The notes under the pieces: generated by a model
Seen by the model: the letters and a program-made list of their open reading frames with translations, nothing else
What the model was told of the DNA's origin: nothing
The model's database searches: none
Position numbers and translations under genes: made by a program
In this document: positions 58,776 to 64,000 of the stretch, piece after piece
Position numbering within the stretch: position 1 is the stretch's first letter
Layout: every line of letters begins with the position of its first letter
NCBI GenBank assembly: GCA_000720805.1
Contig: JODI01000022.1
Location: forward strand, 62,001-126,000
Length of the DNA: 64,000 nucleotides
Direction of reading: 5' to 3'
Origin: Streptomyces violaceoruber
GTDB lineage: Bacteria; Actinomycetota; Actinomycetes; Streptomycetales; Streptomycetaceae

Positions 58776-58808
58776 TGGGTTGAGGAGGGTTCCCCCCTCC
58801 TCAACCCA
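58776..58808 (+). terminator. Perfect 14-bp hairpin between RHS and the first small gene
   Basis: TGGGTTGAGGAGGG / CCCTCCTCAACCCA, no mismatch, loop TTCCC. Its right arm ends two bases before the ribosome site of the next gene, so it may limit expression of the small genes relative to RHS. Confidence 0.8.
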
Positions 58809-58823
58809 TGGGAAGAGGATGTG

Positions 58824-59012
58824 ATGAAGAGGTTTTCCGGCGAGAACAACAAAATGCTAAGAATATGGCTCGTCGCGTCGTTCCTGTTCGCGCTATTCCT
58901 TGTGTTCCTGATGATTTTCCAGGGAATGTACGGAGCCTGGGTGGGACTGGCCGTCCTGGCCCTCTTCTGGGCCCTGGCCTTCTGGGTCACCAGCTCCCCC
59001 GGACGGCGTTGA
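58824..59012 (+). CDS. Small two-helix membrane protein (A1), RHS-linked
   Basis: 62 residues: a basic start (MKRFSGENNKMLR), helix 1 (IWLVASFLFALFLVFLMIFQ), the turn GMYGAWV, helix 2 (GLAVLALFWALAFWV) and a short Arg tail. ATG with GGAAGAGG five bases upstream. Same layout as the gene at 59418, including the G-x-W-V turn, so the two look like old duplicates. Position right behind an RHS toxin-like tail suggests an immunity-type role; that is inference. Confidence 0.75.
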   Translation: MKRFSGENNKMLRIWLVASFLFALFLVFLMIFQGMYGAWVGLAVLALFWALAFWVTSSPGRR

Positions 59013-59417
59013 GGAGTGCGCCCACGCCGACCGAGGCGGGGACGCCGAAGACGCCGAGAATGCCGCCCTTGGCAGCGTGATCGGTGGCCTCATCGGCGGA
59101 GCGAAGGTTTGGTGAGCACTCGTGTGAAAAGGGGAGAGCTCGTGCCTGAAGCGAACAGGGCGCATGCGATCGCTTGAAAGCGCGGACTGCTTTACGCGCT
59201 GGTAGGCGTGGTGCTTGAAATGGTGTTGAGTCTGGTCTCCAGTTTCATCGGGACGCCATGGCAGGGCGCGTTGGCGCTGGGGTCCGTCGGCGCAGAACAG
59301 GGTGGTTTCGCGTGGGCGCGCCACCGGCCGATATGAAGCCTCGTGGTTGCGGCAGCGCCGGCGTGACACTGCTGGACCATGCCATTGCCAGCCGCCCCGA
59401 GGACGGAAGGTTGTGAC
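59013..59417. other. Gap between the two A-type small genes
   Basis: About 400 bases. One plus frame ends AENAALGSVIGGLIGGAKVW and TGA at 59113-59115, resembling a glycine-zipper tail like that of the RHS protein; it has no start signal and could be a remnant of another toxin tip. The rest shows nothing. Confidence 0.4.
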
Positions 59418-59630
59418 ATGCCGAATGTCGGGTGGTCGCTCGAACAAGGTGCGGCCGTGAAGAGATGGATGCTTTTCGTCACCCTCTTCGCAGTGGCTGG
59501 GGTGATCCTGTCGGTGTTCCTCATCCTCGCGGGAAACTCGGGTGGATGGGTCGTCCTGGTGATGACGCTCTGTATTTACGGGGCTGTGCGCCTGTTCGTC
59601 GGCAACATCAAGAAGAAACAGCCGCACTGA
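59418..59630 (+). CDS. Small two-helix membrane protein (A2), RHS-linked
   Basis: 70 residues: MPNVGWSLEQGAAVKRW, helix 1 (MLFVTLFAVAGVILSVFLIL), turn NSGGWV, helix 2 (VLVMTLCIYGAVRLFVG) and a lysine tail (NIKKKQPH). GGAAGG lies seven bases before the ATG, an excellent site. Layout and turn match the protein at 58824. Confidence 0.75.
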   Translation: MPNVGWSLEQGAAVKRWMLFVTLFAVAGVILSVFLILAGNSGGWVVLVMTLCIYGAVRLFVGNIKKKQPH

Positions 59631-59655
59631 ACATGCGAGTTCGGGGATGTTGTGT

Positions 59656-59790
59656 ATGTCGTATCCGACGGTCGAGTCGATGGCACGCGGTGCTTCCGGT
59701 TCGCCGCTGCCCGTCTGGCTGTGGGTGGTCGTCGCGGTTGTCTTCGTGGGGCTCGCCGGCTACGGCACCTATCGGAAGAGGCGAGACTGA
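59656..59790 (+). CDS. Small single-helix membrane protein (B1), RHS-linked
   Basis: 44 residues: MSYPTVESMARGASGSPLP, one helix (VWLWVVVAVVFVGLAGYGTY) and a basic tail (RKRRD). GGGGA upstream of the ATG is a weak site. Similar in size and layout to the next frame. Too short for most gene finders. Confidence 0.5.
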   Translation: MSYPTVESMARGASGSPLPVWLWVVVAVVFVGLAGYGTYRKRRD

Positions 59791-59841
59791 CAGCCGCCTC
59801 GGAGCCGGAGTCAGTCGCGATTTCTCGGGCACGTTGACTCC

Positions 59842-59976
59842 ATGACGAATGAGGGGAACTGGCTGTCCCTGACCGGCGTCAGGCTTGCGCCCGATGGCTA
59901 CGAGTGGCTGGTGGTCGCCGTGTTCCTGGCGTCCGTCGCGCTGGTTCTTTACGTCGCCACGCGGAACAGACAGTGA
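59842..59976 (+). CDS. Small single-helix membrane protein (B2), RHS-linked
   Basis: 44 residues: MTNEGNWLSLTGVRLAPDGY, one helix (EWLVVAVFLASVALVLYVAT) and RNRQ. Same length and layout as B1 with shared WLVVAV-like text. No clear ribosome site, so less certain. A tandem repeat starts 20 bases after its stop. Confidence 0.45.
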   Translation: MTNEGNWLSLTGVRLAPDGYEWLVVAVFLASVALVLYVATRNRQ

Positions 59977-59996
59977 GGGCTGGAGGTGCCTGTGAT

Positions 59997-60074
59997 CGGC
60001 GTGATCTGGAGGACGACGGCGTCGGCGTGATCTGGAGGACGACGGCGTCGGCGTGATCTGGAGGACGACGGCGT
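59997..60074 (+). repeat. Three perfect 26-bp tandem repeats
   Basis: The 26-bp unit beginning CGGCGTGATCTGGAGGACGA occurs at 59997-60022, 60023-60048 and 60049-60074 with no mismatch. Each unit contains GGCGT at both ends. It lies between the last small gene and nnrD. Confidence 0.97.
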
Positions 60075-60080
60075 GCACGC

Positions 60081-60110
60081 GACGAAGCCCCAATGGACGA
60101 AGCCCCAATA
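60081..60110 (+). repeat. Two 15-bp direct repeats
   Basis: GACGAAGCCCCAAT plus one base, at 60081-60095 and 60096-60110, six bases after the 26-bp array. Confidence 0.9.
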
Positions 60111-60167
60111 GGCGTGCCGTGTTCCGGCCTTCGCGTTCCACGGACGTTCTGCGGCAGACTCGATCAC

Positions 60168-61598
60168 ATGCGTACTGCGTACAGCGTGGAGACGGTTAGG
60201 GCGGCCGAGCGGGAGCTGATGGCGCGGCTTCCGGACGGGGCGTTGATGCAGCGGGCGGCGGCCGGACTTGCGGCCGCCTGCGCGGACCTGCTGGGGCGGG
60301 TGTACGGCAGCCGGGTGGTGCTGCTGGTCGGCAGTGGTGACAACGGGGGCGACGCGTTGTACGCCGGGGCCCGGCTGGCCCGGCGTGGGGCCGGTGTCAC
60401 GGCGGTGCTGCTCACGCCCGAACGGGCCCACGCGGGCGGGCTCGCGGCCTTGCGGCGAGCCGGTGGGAGGGTCGCCGGGGCCGGTGGGGCCGAGGAGCTG
60501 ATCGAGCGGGCCGACCTCGTCGTCGACGGCATCGTCGGGATCGGCGGCAAGGGCGGACTGCGGCCGGACGCCGCGCCGCTCGCCGCCGCGGCGGAGCAGT
60601 CGCGGGCCGCCGTCGTCGCCGTCGATCTGCCGAGCGGGGTCGATGCCGACACGGGGCAGGTGAACGGGACCGCCGTACGGGCCGACCTGACCGTCACCTT
60701 CGGGACGCACAAGCCCGGGCTGCTGGTCGATCCGGCGCGGGAGTACGCCGGGTCGGTGCGGCTCGTCGACATCGGGCTGGAACTGCCGGACGAGCCCGAG
60801 CTGGAGGCGTTGCAGCACGCGGACGTGGCGCGGCTGCTGCCGGTGCCGGCGGCGGAGAGCGACAAGTACCGGCGGGGCGTCGTCGGGATCGCCGCCGGGT
60901 CCGCGCGTTACCCGGGGGCCGCCGTGCTCGCGGTGTCGGGCGCGCTGCGGGGCGGGGCCGGGGCCGTGCGGTACGTGGGGCCCGCCGGGGACGCGGTGAT
61001 CGCCCGCTTTCCCGAGACGCTCGTGTCGGACCAGGGGCCGAAGAAGGCGGGGCGTGTGCAGGCGTGGGTCGTCGGACCGGGCGCCGGGGACGACGCCGCG
61101 ACGGTGGCGGAGGTGCTGGCGGCGGACGTACCCGTGCTGATCGACGCGGACGGACTGCGGTTGGCGGACGTGGCAGCGGTGCGGGCCCGTACCGCGCCGA
61201 CGCTGATGACTCCGCACGCCGGTGAGGCCGCCGCGCTGCTCGGGGTGGCCCGGGAGGAGGTCGAGTCGGCCCGGCTGAGTTCGGTGCGGGAGCTGGCGGG
61301 GCGGTACGGGGCGACCGTACTGCTGAAGGGGTCGACGACGTTGGTGGCCGGCTCGGCGGGCGGGGCCGTCCGCGTGAACGCCACGGGTACGTCCTGGCTC
61401 GCCACCGCGGGAAGCGGTGACGTGCTGTCAGGGCTGACGGGGTCGCTGCTGGCGGCGGGGCTGTCGGCGTCGGACGCGGGGAGCGTCGGGGCGTATCTGC
61501 ACGGACTGGCCGGCAGGCTCGCGGCGGACGGGGCGCCGGTGGGGGCGCACGACGTGGCGGAGGCGGTGGTGCGGGCCTGGCGGGACGTACGCCGGTGA
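60168..61598 (+). CDS. nnrD: Bifunctional NAD(P)H-hydrate repair enzyme
   Basis: 476 residues, fusion of NAD(P)HX epimerase (about 1-215, LVGSGDNGGDALYAGARLAR) and ADP/ATP-dependent NAD(P)HX dehydratase (about 225-476, LKGSTTLVAG and NATGTSWLATAGSGDVLSG with the catalytic Asp). Repairs hydrated NADH and NADPH. ATG 60168 is the usual start; CAGACT seven bases upstream could be the -10 of a leaderless transcript. Followed by alr after 91 bases. Confidence 0.95.
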   Translation: MRTAYSVETVRAAERELMARLPDGALMQRAAAGLAAACADLLGRVYGSRVVLLVGSGDNGGDALYAGARLARRGAGVTAVLLTPERAHAGGLAALRRAGGRVAGAGGAEELIERADLVVDGIVGIGGKGGLRPDAAPLAAAAEQSRAAVVAVDLPSGVDADTGQVNGTAVRADLTVTFGTHKPGLLVDPAREYAGSVRLVDIGLELPDEPELEALQHADVARLLPVPAAESDKYRRGVVGIAAGSARYPGAAVLAVSGALRGGAGAVRYVGPAGDAVIARFPETLVSDQGPKKAGRVQAWVVGPGAGDDAATVAEVLAADVPVLIDADGLRLADVAAVRARTAPTLMTPHAGEAAALLGVAREEVESARLSSVRELAGRYGATVLLKGSTTLVAGSAGGAVRVNATGTSWLATAGSGDVLSGLTGSLLAAGLSASDAGSVGAYLHGLAGRLAADGAPVGAHDVAEAVVRAWRDVRR

Positions 61599-61689
61599 GC
61601 GGGTGGTCCGAGCAGGGGCCGAGCCGCGCCGGTCGAAAAGGCCGCCGTCCGGAGGTCCTGTCCCGCCCCTCTGAGAGACTGGGGGCGCG

Positions 61690-62859
61690 ATGAGTGAGAC
61701 AGCAGCCCCGACGAGCGCCCCCCTGCGTGCTCGCGCCGAGATCGATCTGGCCGCCCTGCGGGCCAACGTGCGGACCCTGCGCGCCCATGCGCCGGGCGCG
61801 GCCGTGATGGCCGTGGTGAAGTCCGACGCGTACGGCCACGGGGCGGTGCCGTGTGCCCGCGCGGCGGTCGAGGCGGGGGCGCGCTGGCTGGGCACGGCCA
61901 CCCCCGAGGAGGCGCTCGCGCTGCGCGCCGCCGGGCTGACCGGGCGGATCATGTGCTGGCTGTGGACGCCCGGCGGGCCCTGGCGGCAGGCGATCGAGGC
62001 GGACCTCGATGTCTCGGTCAGTGCCCTGTGGGCCCTCGCGGAGGTCACCGAGGCCGCCCGCGCCGTCGGCGTCCCCGCGCGCGTGCAGCTCAAGGCCGAC
62101 ACGGGACTGGGCCGGAACGGGTGCCAGCCCGGCGAGGACTGGGCCGAGTTGGTCGGCGCCGCGCTGCGCGCCGAGGCCGAGGGGCTGATCCGGGTCACCG
62201 GGCTGTGGTCCCACTTCGCCTGCGCCGACGAGCCCGGGCATCCCTCCATCGCCGCCCAGCTCACCCGCTTCCGGGAGATGCTGGCGTACGCCGAGGGGCA
62301 GGGCGTGCGGCCCGAGGTGCGGCACATCGCCAACTCGCCGGCCACGCTCACGCTGCCCGAGTCCCACTTCGACCTCGTACGGACCGGGATCGCCGTCTAC
62401 GGCGTCTCGCCGAGCCCGGAGGTCGGCACTCCGGCCGACTTCGGACTGCGTCCGGTGATGACGCTGTGTGCCTCCATCGCGCTGGTGAAACGCGTTCCGG
62501 GGGGTCACGGCGTCAGTTACGGGCATCATTACGTCACCCCGGGTGAGACGACCCTCGGCCTGGTGCCCGTCGGCTACGCGGACGGCATCCCCCGGCATGC
62601 CTCCGGGACCGGTCCGGTGCTGGTCGACGGCAAGTGGCGGACGGTGGCCGGCCGGGTGGCGATGGACCAGTTCGTCGTCGATCTGGGCGGTGACGAGCCC
62701 GAGACCGGCGCGCCGGCCGTGCTCTTCGGGCCCGGCGACCGCGGTGAGCCCACCGCCGAGGACTGGGCGCAGGCGGCGGGCACGATCGCGTATGAAATCG
62801 TCACCCGGATCGGAACGCGTGTTCCTCGCGTCTATGTGAACGAGGAACAAACGGGGTAA
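61690..62859 (+). CDS. alr: Alanine racemase
   Basis: 389 residues. PLP enzyme that supplies D-alanine for peptidoglycan. PLP lysine Lys44 in VVKSDAYGHGA; catalytic tyrosine in GVSYGHHYVT; VGYADGIPR and VAMDQFVVDLG are conserved. The gene order nnrD-alr-hydrolase is typical of Streptomyces. Confidence 0.98.
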   Translation: MSETAAPTSAPLRARAEIDLAALRANVRTLRAHAPGAAVMAVVKSDAYGHGAVPCARAAVEAGARWLGTATPEEALALRAAGLTGRIMCWLWTPGGPWRQAIEADLDVSVSALWALAEVTEAARAVGVPARVQLKADTGLGRNGCQPGEDWAELVGAALRAEAEGLIRVTGLWSHFACADEPGHPSIAAQLTRFREMLAYAEGQGVRPEVRHIANSPATLTLPESHFDLVRTGIAVYGVSPSPEVGTPADFGLRPVMTLCASIALVKRVPGGHGVSYGHHYVTPGETTLGLVPVGYADGIPRHASGTGPVLVDGKWRTVAGRVAMDQFVVDLGGDEPETGAPAVLFGPGDRGEPTAEDWAQAAGTIAYEIVTRIGTRVPRVYVNEEQTG

Positions 62860-63021
62860 CCGCACAGCGCGCGCGAGAACAGCGAGCCCGGCACCGCACA
62901 ACGCACCACACAACAACACCGGCACCACATGCACCACCGGCACCAGACAACAGCGGTACCACGCACAACAGCGGTAACACCCGACCCAGCGATCCAGTAG
63001 TCCGGCAAAAAGGAGCGGTAC
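62860..63021 (+). other. T-poor leader between alr and the hydrolase gene
   Basis: In 62881-63000 I count only 5 T in 120 bases; the text is built from ACC, ACA and CGGCACC words (for example ACAACAGCGGTA twice). Low-complexity untranslated sequence, probably unstructured in RNA. Confidence 0.6.
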
Positions 63022-64000
63022 GTGAGCGAGAGCAGTGCGGAGGCGGTCGTGGACGCCGCCGCGGCCGTCGCCACCGCCACGGGGGCGGCCGCCGGCTGGC
63101 GCAGGGCGACCGGCATCGCGGGCGCGGCCATAGGAGTCGTCGCCGCGGGCGCGGCCGCGGGCGTCGCCGTCGAGCGGCTCACCGTCGGCCGCGGGATGCG
63201 GCGCAAGGCCCGGCTCGCACTCGACTCGACGGGACCGTACGGCTCGCTGCGCGGCACCCCCGGCAAGGCGTACGGCGACGACGGCACCGAGCTGTACTAC
63301 GAGGTCGACGACGTGGAACCGGAGGGCGGCTCGGCACCCCGGCGGCGCCGGCTCTTCGGACGCAAGGCGCCGGCTCCGGTCACCGTCGTCTTCAGCCACG
63401 GCTACTGCCTCAGCCAGGACTCCTGGCACTTCCAGCGGGCGGCGCTCAGGGGCGTCGTGCGGACCGTGCACTGGGACCAGCGCAGTCATGGGCGGTCCGG
63501 GCGGGGCGTCGCCCAGACGAGGGAAGGGGTGCCCGTCACCATCGAGCAGCTCGGGCGGGACCTCAAGGCCGTCATCGACGCGGCCGCGCCGGAGGGGCCG
63601 CTCGTGCTGGTCGGCCACTCCATGGGCGGGATGACCGTCATGGCCCTGGCCGACGAGTACCCCGAGCTGATCCGCGACCGGGTGGTCGCGGTCGCCCTGG
63701 TCGGTACGTCGTCCGGGCGGCTCGGCGAGGTCAACTTCGGGCTCCCCGTGGCCGGCGTCAACGTCGTCCGGCGGGTACTGCCCAGCGTGCTCAGGGCGCT
63801 GGGGCAGCAGGCGGCCCTGGTGGAGAAGGGGCGGCGGGCCACGGCCGACCTGTTCGCCGGGATCATCAAGCGGTACTCGTTCGCGTCCCGGGACGTCGAC
63901 CCGGCCATCGTGCGGTTCGCCGAGCGGATGATCGAGGGCACCCCGATCGACGTGGTCGCCGAGTACTACCCGGCGTTCAACGACCACGACAAGACCGAGG
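63022..64000 (+). CDS. Alpha/beta hydrolase (3' end outside window)
   Basis: First 326 residues; the frame is open at the window end. An Ala/Gly-rich hydrophobic N-terminal segment (residues about 15-55) is followed by an alpha/beta hydrolase fold: TVVFSHGYCLSQDSW (oxyanion), then the nucleophile elbow GHSMGG with Ser200. GTG 63022 is used, with AAAAAGGAG seven bases upstream. Downstream of alr in many Streptomyces; the substrate is unknown. Confidence 0.9.
   Translation, partial: MSESSAEAVVDAAAAVATATGAAAGWRRATGIAGAAIGVVAAGAAAGVAVERLTVGRGMRRKARLALDSTGPYGSLRGTPGKAYGDDGTELYYEVDDVEPEGGSAPRRRRLFGRKAPAPVTVVFSHGYCLSQDSWHFQRAALRGVVRTVHWDQRSHGRSGRGVAQTREGVPVTIEQLGRDLKAVIDAAAPEGPLVLVGHSMGGMTVMALADEYPELIRDRVVAVALVGTSSGRLGEVNFGLPVAGVNVVRRVLPSVLRALGQQAALVEKGRRATADLFAGIIKRYSFASRDVDPAIVRFAERMIEGTPIDVVAEYYPAFNDHDKTE

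Noticed and set aside
59010..59150. Minus-strand text ending AAKGGILGVFGVPAS... opposite the end of the first small gene
   Set aside because: It looks protein-like but has no start, no ribosome site and overlaps a better supported plus-strand gene; Gly/Ala-rich antisense text is common here.
59997..60110. CRISPR array
   Set aside because: Units are contiguous without spacers, and no cas gene is present; they are plain tandem repeats.
60694..63987. 1097-codon open frame on the minus strand across nnrD, alr and the hydrolase gene
   Set aside because: Translation is Pro/Arg/Gly/His-rich without domains. It mirrors three real genes whose G+C-rich third positions keep the antisense frame open.

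Overview
The window is chromosomal DNA of a high-G+C actinomycete, almost certainly a Streptomyces. The evidence is the very high third-position G+C, the many GTG starts, the order rpoC - rpsL-rpsG-fusA-tuf - S10/spc/alpha ribosomal genes - rplM-rpsI-glmM-coaA-glmS-acpS-nnrD-alr, and typical Streptomyces families: DUF1707/DUF4190, XRE+DUF397+short HATPase, mycosin with ESX-like proteins, and GtrA. These calls come from reading the sequence; no database was searched.

Layout. 1-8840: the 3' two thirds of rpoC, a small membrane protein gene, then the str operon (rpsL, rpsG, fusA, tuf) with a strong promoter and a UUCG-loop terminator. 8841-22200: an accessory block of about 13 kb between the str and S10 operons. 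It holds an acyltransferase, short tandem repeats, a lipoprotein, a six-gene ESX-like cluster around one mycosin protease (no ESX core channel genes here), a secreted family-9 pectate lyase with its own promoter and operator on the minus strand, a decayed HATPase gene and a secreted protein. 22228-39755: the ribosomal superoperon from rpsJ to rplQ with secY, adk, map, infA, rpmJ, rpoA, then truA. Perfect hairpins lie at several of the classical operon boundaries.

39756-47142: a glycosyltransferase remnant next to gtrA, a membrane-anchored protein, rplM-rpsI, glmM, and on the minus strand coaA with a DUF389 membrane protein. 47143-56321: a glycosyltransferase gene broken by one amber codon and its divergent TetR regulator, glmS, a WhiJ/AbaA-like regulatory triad, a PD-(D/E)XK-type protein that seems to lack an internal segment, an aldo/keto reductase with a divergent TetR gene and two operator copies, acpS and a small membrane protein. 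56322-60110: an accessory island with an AT-rich 5' flank, a shortened secreted RHS/YD-repeat protein with a glycine-rich hydrophobic tail, and four tiny membrane-protein genes forming two look-alike pairs, ended by a perfect 3x26-bp tandem repeat. 60168-64000: nnrD, alr and a partial alpha/beta hydrolase.

How it works together. Most of the window serves translation (ribosomal proteins, EF-G, EF-Tu, IF-1, MetAP, RNA polymerase subunits, TruA), export (SecY) and precursor supply for cell wall and cofactors (GlmM, GlmS, Alr, CoaA, AcpS, Nnr). The least understood parts are the orphan mycosin/ESX-like cluster and the RHS plus micro-membrane-protein island; the second is my best candidate for an undescribed toxin/immunity-like system. 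No tRNA, rRNA, CRISPR array or complete insertion sequence was seen.
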